From the NCBI GenBank assembly GCA_910583845.1, contig CAJUAB010000004.1:116584-180583 (forward strand): a stretch of DNA of 64,000 nt, given 5' to 3'. The translations under genes and the position numbers were made by a program. The notes below the pieces were generated by a model that worked only from the letters and a program-made list of their open reading frames with translations, was not told the origin of the DNA and did not search any database. The DNA comes from an uncultured Acetatifactor sp. (lineage in GTDB: Bacteria > Bacillota > Clostridia > Lachnospirales > Lachnospiraceae). This document shows positions 52,261 to 60,900 of the stretch, piece by piece. The stretch's first letter is position 1; the number at the start of each line of letters is the position of its first letter.

Positions 52261-53256
52261 CTATTTTTCCAGTTCCACCGTCCTGAGCAATTCCCTGATT
52301 TCCTCAACACCCAGCCATTGGGTGTTGTTGCCGGAGCTGTAGGAGAAGCCCTCGGGCACTTTTTTGCCCGTGGGCTGCGCCTTTTGCCGGTCGCTCCACA
52401 CCATCTGGGGATACACGATAAAGTGCTTGTCATACTCGTAGGTGTGGGGAGCGTCTTCCACTGTCACCATGATTTCATGCAGCTTTTCCCCTTCCCGGAT
52501 GCCCACCTCCGGCATCTCACAGCCGGGCAGCATGGCCTGCGCCAGATCCGTCACCTTAAAGGAGGGGATCTTGGAGATGAAGGTCTCCCCGCCCCTGGCT
52601 TCTTCCAGGGCTTTGATCACCAGTTCCACACCCTGACGCAGGCTGATCCAGAACCGGGTCATACGGTAATCCGTAATCGGCAGCTGGTTGCCGCCGTTTT
52701 TCAGAATATTATGGAAAAAGGGAATCACCGACCCCCGGCTTCCCGCCACATTGCCATAGCGCACGATGGAAAAGCATATATCCTTCGTTCCGGCATACGC
52801 GTTGGCGGCAATGAACAGCTTGTCCGACACCAGCTTTGTTCCGCCGTACAGGTTCACGGGATTCACCGCCTTGTCCGTGGACAGCGCCACCACTTTTTTC
52901 ACACCCGCGTCCAGTGCCGCGTCGATCACATTCTGCGCGCCGTTAATATTGGTCTTAATCGCCTCCGCGGGGTTGTATTCGCAGGCGGGCACCTGTTTCA
53001 GCGCCGCCGCGTGAATCACATAATCCACCCCCTCAAGAGCTCTGGACAGCCGGTCCCGGTCCCGCACATCTCCGATAAAGAAGCGCAGCCGGGAGGCATC
53101 CTCCTTGAACTCATTCTGCATGATGAACTGCTTGAATTCATCCCGGGAATATATGATAATTTTCCTGGGATCGTAATGCTCCAGCACATATCTGGTAAAA
53201 GCCTTGCCAAAGGTTCCGGTTCCGCCCGTGATCAGAATTGATTTATTATTCAACAT
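52261..53256 (-). CDS. pseB: PseB, UDP-GlcNAc 4,6-dehydratase (inverting)
   Basis: 331 aa from MLNNKSILITGG (ATG 53256) with AAGGAG 9 nt upstream. Extended SDR: NAD-binding TGGTGTFGKAFTRYVL; catalytic T-D-K in ALSTDKAVNP and Y-x-x-x-K in LYGGTKLVSDKL, the spacing typical of PseB/FlaA1. Known reaction: 4,6-dehydration with C5 inversion of UDP-GlcNAc, the first step of pseudaminic acid synthesis. Has its own promoter and sits 17 kb from pseC and about 29 kb from the pseF-H-I-G cluster. Confidence 0.93.
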   Translation of the reverse strand: MLNNKSILITGGTGTFGKAFTRYVLEHYDPRKIIIYSRDEFKQFIMQNEFKEDASRLRFFIGDVRDRDRLSRALEGVDYVIHAAALKQVPACEYNPAEAIKTNINGAQNVIDAALDAGVKKVVALSTDKAVNPVNLYGGTKLVSDKLFIAANAYAGTKDICFSIVRYGNVAGSRGSVIPFFHNILKNGGNQLPITDYRMTRFWISLRQGVELVIKALEEARGGETFISKIPSFKVTDLAQAMLPGCEMPEVGIREGEKLHEIMVTVEDAPHTYEYDKHFIVYPQMVWSDRQKAQPTGKKVPEGFSYSSGNNTQWLGVEEIRELLRTVELEK

Positions 53257-53313
53257 ATGTCCATTCTCCTTCATTATTTTATAGCGATATCAGCCACCGC
53301 CTATATTTTTCAG

Positions 53314-53342
53314 ATTATAGCATAATTTTCCGCAAATTGCAA
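53314..53342 (-). promoter_or_regulatory. Sigma-A promoter of pseB
   Basis: Minus strand: -35 TTGCAA (53337-53342), 17-nt spacer, -10 TATAAT (53314-53319), about 58 nt upstream of the ATG. Confidence 0.8.
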
Positions 53343-53465
53343 TTTCTCCCTGCTATTTTCCGCCGGTCTGTCCGCTTCCTATATTATTTCCCCCTCTCAT
53401 CAGGAAATACTTCATCGTTTCAACTCAAATGGTAAAAATTTTTTCAGGAAAATAATCGTCACATC

Positions 53466-53494
53466 TTGCACATTTTTACTCAGTGAATTATAAT
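53466..53494 (+). promoter_or_regulatory. Promoter and likely operator of BlaI/M56 operon 1
   Basis: -35 TTGCAC (53466-53471), 17-nt spacer, -10 TATAAT (53489-53494). The block GTCACATCTTGCACATTTTT around the -35 is conserved exactly at operon 2, marking it as a likely BlaI-type binding site; no TACAnnTGTA dyad is visible. Confidence 0.75.
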
Positions 53495-53532
53495 GGTACC
53501 TATATATAACGTCAAAAAAGGAGAAATTTTTT

Positions 53533-53919
53533 ATGAAACTTAATTTCAAAGAACTCGAAGTGCTGAAAATCTTACACGAATCCGACCGCGCTCTGACCTC
53601 CACCGAGATCGTCAACTCCGATATTGATCTGACTCAGAGCACCGTCCAGGCCGTGCTTCGCAAACTGCTGGCCAATGAGCTGGTGGAAGTACAGGGCGTG
53701 ACGTACAGCGGCAATGTCCTGAGCAGGACCTTTGGCCTCACGGCAAAGTCCAAGGATATCCTCACCGAAAAATTCCTGCAGGATTACAGAAGTTTCCGCG
53801 CCATCATCAACATGCCGGCAGCTCTGGCAGGCATGTTCAACATGAGCGAAACGGAAGCGGAGAGGGATCAGGATATCGAACTTCTGGAGAACCTGCTGGC
53901 TGAACTAAAGAAAAAATAG
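53533..53919 (+). CDS. BlaI/MecI/CopY-family repressor 1
   Basis: 128 aa, ATG 53533 with AAAAGGAG upstream. Winged helix at residues 1-75: FKELEVLKILHESDRALTS, STVQAVLRKLLANELVEVQG and the wing GNVLSRTF. A C-terminal dimerisation helix region follows. Known mechanism: a dimer represses its own operon until cleaved by a partner M56 protease. The M56 gene follows after a 10-nt gap. About 80 percent identical by eye to the second copy at 55476. Confidence 0.88.
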   Translation: MKLNFKELEVLKILHESDRALTSTEIVNSDIDLTQSTVQAVLRKLLANELVEVQGVTYSGNVLSRTFGLTAKSKDILTEKFLQDYRSFRAIINMPAALAGMFNMSETEAERDQDIELLENLLAELKKK

Positions 53920-53929
53920 GGTGCGCGCT

Positions 53930-55102
53930 ATGATTCATTTCAGTTTTACATCGGTGCTGATGACTGTAGTTGTCAGCAACCTGTTGTTGGCTGCGATTTC
54001 AATGCTCTTCCGCAATGAAGATGTATTGGCGGGAATCGGTTTTAAACTCACCGCGGTATTCTGTGTCATCACTTTGATGCGGTTTCTGTTTCCCTTTGAA
54101 CTGCCTTTTGCGAAGACGCTGATTTTTCCGGAGTTCATGTCGAACGGGTTGTCCGTACTGCGGCACAGACATAATGTCTTTCCGGGTGTCTGGATATCAC
54201 TCTGGAATGTTTTTGGCGTGGTATGGCTTGCGGGAACCATTTGCTCCCTGGCCATCCTGTTTTATACGCATTGGAAATTGCGGATACTGGTTTTGCCAAA
54301 CAGCAAGGATGTCACTGATCAGGAGCCCTATGCCACTATTATCAAGGAGGTCTGTTCCGAGAGGCAACGCCGTAAAATACGTATGCGCACCACCAGGTTT
54401 GTGAATGCTCCCATGATTATGGGGCTTCGCAAAGCGATTATTTTGCTGCCCGCAGACATTGACACCTCCGATGAGGATGTCATGTTTGCCCTGCGGCATG
54501 AAGTGTACCATTACGTACATCATGACTTATGGTTGAAGTTCGGCGTCAACTGTCTGGTCGCTGTCTATTGGTGGAATCCTTTTACACACCAGCTGCGCAG
54601 GCAGATCAGCATCCTTTTGGAGATGCGGGTTGATGATTCCATCATTTCCGAGGGCACGGAATCCACCATAGGTTACATCACCACAATGGTTCACTATATG
54701 GGCGGCGATCCGGACCGGGATGATAACCCTTCTCAAAAAACGGGACTGGCCCTCAAGAAAAAATACAATATGTCGCGCCGCTTCCGCATGATACAGAGCA
54801 AGGAACAAAAACGCAACCGCCTGCTCTCCTCCGTTATGCTGTTGTTTGTAGTGGGCATGTATATCGGTTCCTATTTGTTTATCTGGGAAAACAGTACATA
54901 TGGACAAGAGATTTGTGAATCGGACGCCTATATCACTCCGCGGGATGAGGATTGCTTTGCAATCCGGAATGAGGATGGTACTTATACCATTTATATCAGC
55001 AGTATTGGATTTAATGAGACCGTGGATTCTTTGGATTTATACAGGGGAATAAAAGTATATTCCAGTAAGGAAGAGTATGAAGAAATGCATAAAAGTCCTT
55101 AG
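53930..55102 (+). CDS. M56 family (BlaR1-like) membrane metallopeptidase 1
   Basis: 390 aa from ATG 53930 with AGGGTG upstream (a GTG at 53921 is possible; the second copy starts at the equivalent ATG). Three N-terminal membrane helices, a cytoplasmic protease loop with zinc site H190-E191-x-x-H194 in RHEVYHYVHHD and a further Glu in EMRVDDS, a last helix near 310-330, then a short extracytoplasmic tail of about 70 residues containing GTYTIYISSIGFNETVDSL. It lacks the penicillin-binding sensor of BlaR1, so the inducer is unknown. No peptide gene follows. Confidence 0.85.
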   Translation: MIHFSFTSVLMTVVVSNLLLAAISMLFRNEDVLAGIGFKLTAVFCVITLMRFLFPFELPFAKTLIFPEFMSNGLSVLRHRHNVFPGVWISLWNVFGVVWLAGTICSLAILFYTHWKLRILVLPNSKDVTDQEPYATIIKEVCSERQRRKIRMRTTRFVNAPMIMGLRKAIILLPADIDTSDEDVMFALRHEVYHYVHHDLWLKFGVNCLVAVYWWNPFTHQLRRQISILLEMRVDDSIISEGTESTIGYITTMVHYMGGDPDRDDNPSQKTGLALKKKYNMSRRFRMIQSKEQKRNRLLSSVMLLFVVGMYIGSYLFIWENSTYGQEICESDAYITPRDEDCFAIRNEDGTYTIYISSIGFNETVDSLDLYRGIKVYSSKEEYEEMHKSP

Positions 55103-55475
55103 GCAGATGTAGATTAGTATTATATAAATATATTTATACAGCCAAAACTCATTTCATCATTTAAAGTGCTCTTCATCTGCTCTGGGTGTCCCATTTCCCT
55201 TGGCAGATGCTATTTGTAGATACATATCGAAGGTTCCCTATTAAGGGACTTATATGCTTCAATAAAATTATGTGTCTCTTTAGTTATTGCTTTTACAGAT
55301 TTACACCTGATTTATTGTGATAGCTTTACTTAACATATGTCATTCATATACTTTATATCTTTATGCACTTAAAATATTCAAAAAATATTATAAAAGTATT
55401 TGTCACATCTTGCACATTTTTGCGTAAAGAATTATAATGGTATTGATTCATGACGCCAAGAAAGGAGAGATTTTT
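55103..55475. other. Intergenic region between the two BlaI/M56 operons
   Basis: AT-rich, no gene and no recognisable remnant of the secreted peptide that follows the second M56 gene. A CATCTGC/GCAGATG inverted repeat lies at about 55174-55209. Ends with the promoter of operon 2. Confidence 0.55.
55410..55438 (+). promoter_or_regulatory. Promoter and likely operator of BlaI/M56 operon 2
   Basis: -35 TTGCAC (55410-55415), 17-nt spacer, -10 TATAAT (55433-55438). Upstream block GTCACATCTTGCACATTTTT identical to operon 1 while the surrounding bases differ. Confidence 0.75.
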
Positions 55476-55868
55476 ATGAAACTTAATCCAAGAGAACTCG
55501 AAGTACTAAAAATTCTGCACGAATCTGATCGAGCTCTGACTTCCACCGAGATTGTTAATTCCGGCGTGGGGTTGACTCAAAGTACAGTGCAGGCTGTGCT
55601 TCGTAAGCTGCTGGCCAATGAACTTGTTGAAGTACAGGGCGTGACTCATAGCGGCAATGTATTAAGCAGGACCTTTGGTCCCACAGCAAAATCCAAAGAT
55701 GTTCTCACCGACAAATTTCTACAGGATTACAAGAGTTTTCGCGCTATTATCGGCATGCCAGCTGCTTTGGCAGGCATGTTCAACGTAAGCGCAACGGAAT
55801 CCGAGAGAAATCAGGACATCAAGGATCTTGAGAAGTTATTGTCTGATCTGAAAAAACAAAAGAAATAA
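55476..55868 (+). CDS. BlaI/MecI/CopY-family repressor 2
   Basis: 130 aa from MKLNPRELEVLKIL (ATG 55476) with AAAGGAGAG upstream; the frame start at 55437 falls inside the -10 box and is rejected. Same winged-helix layout as repressor 1, with changes such as DIDLTQ to GVGLTQ and GLTAKS to GPTAKS. Codon use is more AT-rich than copy 1, suggesting separate histories or relaxed drift. The identical operators imply the two repressors may cross-regulate both operons. Confidence 0.88.
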   Translation: MKLNPRELEVLKILHESDRALTSTEIVNSGVGLTQSTVQAVLRKLLANELVEVQGVTHSGNVLSRTFGPTAKSKDVLTDKFLQDYKSFRAIIGMPAALAGMFNVSATESERNQDIKDLEKLLSDLKKQKK

Positions 55869-55878
55869 GGTGTAGCGT

Positions 55879-57051
55879 ATGATTCATTTTAGTTTTTCAT
55901 CCATGTTGATGACCATACTTGTAAGTAACCTGTTACTCGTTTTTATTTCATTGCTTTTTCGCAATAATGATGTATTAGCGAAAATTGGTTTCCGTTTGAC
56001 GGCGATATTCTGTATCATAACCTTGGTACGGCTCCTGCTCCCTTTTGAATTTCCTTTTGCAAAAACACTGATTTTGCCGGGTATTGTCTCAAATCCATTA
56101 TCTGCTTTAAGACATCGGCACAATGTTCTTCCGAATGTATGGATTTCTGTCTGGAATATTATTGGCATGATCTGGCTGATAGGAAGCATATGCTCCTTAA
56201 TTTGCCTATTCTACAATAATTGGAAGTTGAAAATGCTGATTCGGACAAACAGCAGGGACGTTACTACACAGGAGCCTTATATCTCTATTCTGAATGAGTT
56301 GTGTACAGAGAAACAGCGTAAGAGAATTCGCCTGCGTACTACCAAGTTTGTCAACGTTCCTATGGTCATGGGACTTCGTAACGCTTTCATCTTAATACCC
56401 GCAGACATTGACTCCTCCGACAAGGAGGTCATGTTTGCTCTGCGACACGAAATTTACCATTATGTGCATCATGACTTGTGGCTAAAGTTCGCTGTCAACT
56501 GTCTGGTTGCAGCCTATTGGTGGAATCCCTTCGCACATCTGTTAAGCAGACAAATCGGCGTCCTGCTGGAGATGCGGGTTGATGATTCTATAATCTCTGA
56601 AGGAAAAGATACCACGATTGGCTATCTGGCCTGTATGGTACACTATATGGGAGGCGACCCGGACAGGGATGATATCTCTTCCCCATATGCAGGACTGGCT
56701 TTTAAAAGAAAAAGTAGTTTGTCACGCCGATTCCATATGATAGAAAACAGAGGACACAAACATGACTATCTGTTGTCTACTGTAATGTTACTTATTATGG
56801 TTAGCCTATACATAGGTTCTTACCTTTTCATATTTGAAAACAGTACATATGGACAAGAGATTTGCGAATCGGATACTTTTATCACCCCACGTGATGATGA
56901 ATGCTTCGCAGTTCAAAATGGCAATGGCACCTACACCATTTATATCCTCAGTTTGGGGATTAATGAAACCGTTAACTCTTTAGAACATTATGAGGGAATA
57001 AAGATTTATTCCAGCAAGGAGGAATACAATGAAACAATCCAAAATCCGTAA
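55879..57051 (+). CDS. M56 family (BlaR1-like) membrane metallopeptidase 2
   Basis: 390 aa, ATG 55879 with AAGGTG upstream. Same length and layout as copy 1: zinc site H190-E191-x-x-H194 in RHEIYHYVHHD, EMRVDDSIISEG, and the short outer tail after ENSTYGQEICESD. The outer tail is well conserved between copies (TPRDxxCFA, GTYTIYI), so it is probably the sensor. Its 3' end overlaps by 23 nt the gene for a small secreted peptide, whose ribosome site lies within it, suggesting the peptide is made with the protease. Confidence 0.85.
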   Translation: MIHFSFSSMLMTILVSNLLLVFISLLFRNNDVLAKIGFRLTAIFCIITLVRLLLPFEFPFAKTLILPGIVSNPLSALRHRHNVLPNVWISVWNIIGMIWLIGSICSLICLFYNNWKLKMLIRTNSRDVTTQEPYISILNELCTEKQRKRIRLRTTKFVNVPMVMGLRNAFILIPADIDSSDKEVMFALRHEIYHYVHHDLWLKFAVNCLVAAYWWNPFAHLLSRQIGVLLEMRVDDSIISEGKDTTIGYLACMVHYMGGDPDRDDISSPYAGLAFKRKSSLSRRFHMIENRGHKHDYLLSTVMLLIMVSLYIGSYLFIFENSTYGQEICESDTFITPRDDECFAVQNGNGTYTIYILSLGINETVNSLEHYEGIKIYSSKEEYNETIQNP

Positions 57052-57295
57052 ATTATTTCTTGTGAGTGCATTATGCAGTATGTCACTGCTATTCACAGCC
57101 CCCAGTTTAACCATACAGGCAAGTGCTGCTACGCCGCCTAGTTCGGAAACCATTTCGCCTCAAGCAGATGTCATTACCTGGGTTTATGAGCGAAGGGGCA
57201 ACGAAGTATGGAAGTGTTTATATAATACCTCACTGGGTATATGGGTTGGCGATTGGATTTATGTGGGTGAAGTAGGATCAGGTGAGATGCCCTAA
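57029..57295 (+). CDS. Small secreted peptide linked to the BlaI/M56 operon
   Basis: 88 aa, ATG 57029 with AAGGAGG 7 nt upstream, overlapping the M56 gene. A signal peptide (basic KQSKIRK, hydrophobic core, AQASA-like cleavage near residue 34: QASA-AT) releases about 54 residues. The mature part is aromatic and has one Cys: VITWVYERRGNEVWKCLYN, then SLGIWVGDWIYVGE. The W-x-Y ... LYN ... W-x-G-x-W pattern occurs in other small secreted Clostridia proteins as far as I recall, but I assign no family. Could be the signal, substrate or effector of the system. Confidence 0.75.
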   Translation: MKQSKIRKLFLVSALCSMSLLFTAPSLTIQASAATPPSSETISPQADVITWVYERRGNEVWKCLYNTSLGIWVGDWIYVGEVGSGEMP

Positions 57296-57348
57296 CCCAC
57301 GTACGAATGATTCAGCACCCGGTAAGACGCTGTACAAGCTGTGAAAAG

Positions 57349-57380
57349 ACTGGCTCTGAGGCTTATGCCCCGGAGCCAGT
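57349..57380 (+). terminator. Hairpin after the secreted peptide gene
   Basis: Arms ACTGGCTC/GAGCCAGT with inner GGC/GCC; followed only by TTCATTT, so a weak terminator. Confidence 0.5.
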
Positions 57381-57508
57381 TCATTTGAAGGTGTGACTAA
57401 CGTTGTTTCTTTGAGCTTTCATCCTGAGCAGATTTTCACTTACCGGAAATATCCGGAAACCCAGCATTTGCAAATGTTTACGGTTAGAGGGAAGTAATTT
57501 CAGATTAG

Positions 57509-57547
57509 GCGGTATAGCCCCGATTACAAGGGCTGTACCGTCTTTTT
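57509..57547 (+). terminator. Intrinsic terminator facing the recombinase remnant
   Basis: Stem GGTATAGCCC/GGGCTGTACC (one G-U pair), 9-10-nt loop, then CTTTTT. Oriented for plus-strand transcripts from the BlaI/M56/peptide operon. Confidence 0.65.
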
Positions 57548-57553
57548 GAGTTC

Positions 57554-58855
57554 CTATGCGCCTTGCCGTTTCGGTTGCGTGGCAGAAAGGAAATTGATTT
57601 CCCCTACAAAGTTGAAAACAATATCTACTTTCTGTACCCGTTTCCCGTCCACCTTTTCCGGCGCATGGACTATGATTTTCTTGATAAATTCATTGACGAT
57701 TGCGGGGGTGAGTTCCTTTATCCCCACATACTTGCGGATAATCGCGGCGAAGCTGTCAAAATCGCTTTTGTTCTGTTCGTAGGTATCGACTTCCTGCTGG
57801 TCTGCCTTGACCTTTTCTTCCAGTTCCCGCTGTTCCGCTTCATACTCTGCGGACAGCTTCAAAAATCTGTCATGGCTGATTGCACCGCTTATGTCGTCCT
57901 CATAAATCCGCTTGAAGATACGGTCAAGTTCCGCTATCCGCTTCCTCGCCTGTCCGACTTCACGTTTCCGGCGCTTCATTTCCTTTTCCGTTTCAGCGGA
58001 GCGTTGCTGATACATCATTTCATGGAAAGCCATGATGTCATCAAAGAAAAGGGCGGTCACATCAAATATCCTGCTCCACACTATCTGCTTCAACACTTCC
58101 TCGCGGATAAAATGAGCCGTACAGTTTCCCGTATTACTTTTATATTTTGCACAGCGGTAATGGTCTTGTGAGCCGTTAAAACTTTTGCAAGTGGCGAAGT
58201 GTAATTTGCTTCCACAGTCTGCACAATATACCAAGCCGGAAAACAATCCCTGTCTGTCCGCTTTTGTAGGGCGGCGTTTGTTTGCCCTTAGTTCCTGCAC
58301 CCGTTCAAAAACGGCGTCCTCCACAATCACTTCATGAGCATTGAAGAAGATAGCCTGCTGTTCCTTTGTGGTTGGAATCCGCTTTTTCAGTTTGTGGGAT
58401 TTGGAGTAGCTTTTGAAGTTCACCGTATGCCCGCAGTAGTCCATGCGCTCCAAAATACCTACAATGGTACTATCCCTCCAATCATAGGGATTTTCGGGAA
58501 GTGCTTTCCCTTTTTTCTTTGCGTAGTGGGCTTTGGCAGTCAGTACCTTATCTTCTTTGAGGATTTTTGCTATCTGCATGGGACCTTTCCCACCGATACA
58601 TAAATCAAAAATCCGTTTCACCACAGCGGCGGCTTCCTCGTCTACAATCCATTGCTTTTTGTCCGTAGGGCTTACTATGTAGCCATAGGGCGGCTTTGTC
58701 AGATGTTCCCCCGCCTGTCCCTGTGCCCGTTTGATTGCCCGTACCTTTTTGCTTGTGTCTTTGGCGTAAAAATCATTGAAAAGGTTACGGAACGGGGTAA
58801 AATCGTTGTCGCCTTTTGCGCTGTCTACACCGTCATTGATTGCGATATATCTCAC
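57554..58855 (-). pseudogene. Large serine recombinase lacking its catalytic domain
   Basis: 433 codons. It starts in the middle of the family sequence at RYIAINDGVDSAKGDNDFTPF (in-frame upstream codons reach only to about 58910 before a stop). Present: recombinase domain (KPPYGYIVSPTDKKQWIVDEE), zinc ribbon CADCGSKLHFATC and RCAKYKSNTGNC, long coiled coil, C-terminal tail. Missing: the N-terminal resolvase domain of about 110 residues with the nucleophile Ser. The type is that of Clostridia conjugative or mobilisable elements. It cannot recombine DNA alone; remains of an element that once sat here. Confidence 0.85.
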
Positions 58856-58880
58856 ATCACGCTCTACGAAAAAGGAAACA

Positions 58881-59117
58881 ACGTTTAGTAATTTAGATAT
58901 TTCAAATGTTCCCGACGGAGTTTATATCGGAGAATATGATGTGGATTTTGTTTATGCCAAAGTGGAAGTAACAGTTCAAAACGGAGTAATTACAAATATT
59001 GATATTCTGGAGCATAAAAACGGGCGCGGAAGCAACGCAGAAGTTGTTGTTGACAGAATTGTTGAAGAACAGAAAATAGAAGTTGACGCTGGATCGGGGG
59101 CAACAGTTACGCAGTAG
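58881..59117 (+). pseudogene. FMN-binding domain fragment
   Basis: About 78 codons on the plus strand without its own start: DGVYIGEYDVDFVYAKVEVTV, ITNIDILEHKNGRGSNAEV and DAGSGATVTQ before TAG. The last is the conserved threonine-containing FMN-binding (PF04205-type) end. It abuts the broken 5' end of the recombinase, so a deletion or insertion joined the two. The next 110 bp hold only a 24-codon frame (MTGQEFYMLALKNG) of no known family. Confidence 0.65.
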
Positions 59118-59231
59118 AGGTTATTTTGCCCTTGATTTATGCGGAGTTGCGGGCGTTGAAATGACGGGGCAAGAGTTTTATATGCTTGCCCTCAAAAATG
59201 GCATTCTATTTCGTAACAAAGTTTTTTATAT

Positions 59232-60527
59232 TTAGATTATTTTACTGGAATTAATAATTATAAGTTCTGAAATTGCTTTTACTAAAGGAATTTCTTTTTG
59301 TAATTCGCTTTCATCTTTATATGGTTTGTATCGTTCTTGGTTTTTTCCGCTTTTACTATGCACCAAAGAATTTCTTGTAAAATAAACACGCCTTGCTATT
59401 TGAGTATATACACCTTGCATATCTGTCCATGGAATAAGCGGAGCATTGCAAAATGCCACTTTAGTAGACTGATAATACAAAACGGCACTAGAATCTATTG
59501 AAGATATACGATTCTTTAATTCGTCTATTGCTATATACTCATTTAATACATATTTTAAAGATTCTAGTTCATTCCCCTGCCCCGATTCATCATTCATGCG
59601 CAAACGATTTTTAACAAACATAGCCATTTCGTAGATTTTATCATCATTTTTATAGGAAAATCCTGGATTTGTTATTTTATCTCTTAAATCATTAATCATC
59701 TTCTTTTTAAATACTTCATCATAAAAATATTCCATTATATGATAAAATGAAATATATTTAATATATGCATCATTTGAAGAAAGAGCCAACTTGTAATAAT
59801 CTACCACATCACTCATGTACTCTCGCAACGGAGGTGTATCTAATTGTTCAAAATCAATTCTTTCTTTTGCTGTTCGAGTTAAATGAAACATTTCCTCAAT
59901 ATTTGGAAACTCTATTAATGCAAGAGCAGAACGGTACATAAATTGAAATATGAAAGATGTCTTATACTTTCTAAATGCTCCAAGTGATTTACCTTCAGTA
60001 GTTTCAATTTTGAGGGATAGTTCACCTATCATTCGTGGCAAAAGATTTTGTAAAGACAATTCTTGCTCATCATTCCCAAATCGACGTATGGAATCAGAGG
60101 CTCGCATTAGGTGTGCTGGTAACGGTATGCGACGACTATTTTGTCTATTACTTATATCAGCAATGCTGATTAGTAAAAATGCGCAATATTCCATTGTTGG
60201 AAACCCCAATATATATTTAATTCCATTTGTTGTATCATCCGAAACAACCGGATAATGTTCTCTACTCACTAAATAATAATCAAAATCAATCGCCACTTCA
60301 TAGTGACTTGAAGAATATAATTCTAGATTTTCATTGCCCATACTCATAGCAAGATCGTATAACTCTTTCAACTCAGAATTGCTAATTGTAAAATCAGTTA
60401 TGTCTGATGTTCCCCCTAAATAATATCTGTTTTGTATAGAAACTCCAATATCATTCTCATTTTCTTCAATATTTCTACAGCCAAACATTCTTCCGACTAT
60501 TTTTTTAAATTCATAAAATGTAGCCAT
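59232..60527 (-). CDS. HEPN-like protein of unknown function, probable defence gene
   Basis: 431 aa from MATFYEFKKIVG (ATG 60527) with GGAGAAATAAA upstream. Strikingly AT-rich compared with neighbours. No signal or membrane helix. Near the C-terminus R385-N-S-L-V-H390 fits the HEPN R-x4-6-H RNase motif in an all-helical context (YTQIARRVYFTRNSLVHSKSG), and the middle (SFYHIMEYFYDEV) looks like the first HEPN helices. The N-terminal 200 residues have no recognised family. Similar two-part Apea/HEPN proteins occur in phage-defence settings; here it lies in a patch of mobile-element debris. Confidence 0.6.
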   Translation of the reverse strand: MATFYEFKKIVGRMFGCRNIEENENDIGVSIQNRYYLGGTSDITDFTISNSELKELYDLAMSMGNENLELYSSSHYEVAIDFDYYLVSREHYPVVSDDTTNGIKYILGFPTMEYCAFLLISIADISNRQNSRRIPLPAHLMRASDSIRRFGNDEQELSLQNLLPRMIGELSLKIETTEGKSLGAFRKYKTSFIFQFMYRSALALIEFPNIEEMFHLTRTAKERIDFEQLDTPPLREYMSDVVDYYKLALSSNDAYIKYISFYHIMEYFYDEVFKKKMINDLRDKITNPGFSYKNDDKIYEMAMFVKNRLRMNDESGQGNELESLKYVLNEYIAIDELKNRISSIDSSAVLYYQSTKVAFCNAPLIPWTDMQGVYTQIARRVYFTRNSLVHSKSGKNQERYKPYKDESELQKEIPLVKAISELIIINSSKII

Positions 60528-60663
60528 TTTATTTCTCCATCTTAACAATATTTTTCAATTTACCAAATTTAAATTGACCTAATTGTACCAAGCCGCTACG
60601 CGGCAGCTTGCCTAGGTTACCTCATTGTGATATACTACAGCCATGGCAAATTTATCGATATAT

Positions 60664-60726
60664 TTTCTGACAATTCTCCAAATTGAATCCGAAAGAATAC
60701 TAATTCCATAGCAGAATTGTCAGAAA
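60664..60726. repeat. Inverted repeat 1 (14-bp perfect arms)
   Basis: TTTCTGACAATTCT at 60664-60677 and its exact reverse complement at 60713-60726, 35 nt apart. Confidence 0.85.
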
Positions 60727-60762
60727 GCAGTCCCGCATCTTAGTACAATCGTGAAGAATCAC

Positions 60763-60816
60763 ATTCAGGGCAGCTTTATCATTTGTGGAAAGTTGCTCTT
60801 TCTTTCTGCCCTGAAT
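60763..60816. repeat. Inverted repeat 2 (11-bp perfect arms)
   Basis: ATTCAGGGCAG at 60763-60773 and CTGCCCTGAAT at 60806-60816. Confidence 0.85.
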
Positions 60817-60900
60817 CTGATACTTCACTTAGGTATTATACCATACATTTTGAAAAACTGCTATAAAATCAAGATAGCTATAATAAGTGTTTAGCAGAAA

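Noticed and set aside
53921..53930. GTG start for the first M56 protein
   Set aside because: The equivalent position in the second copy is not a start, and both copies share the ATG three codons later with a matching ribosome site.
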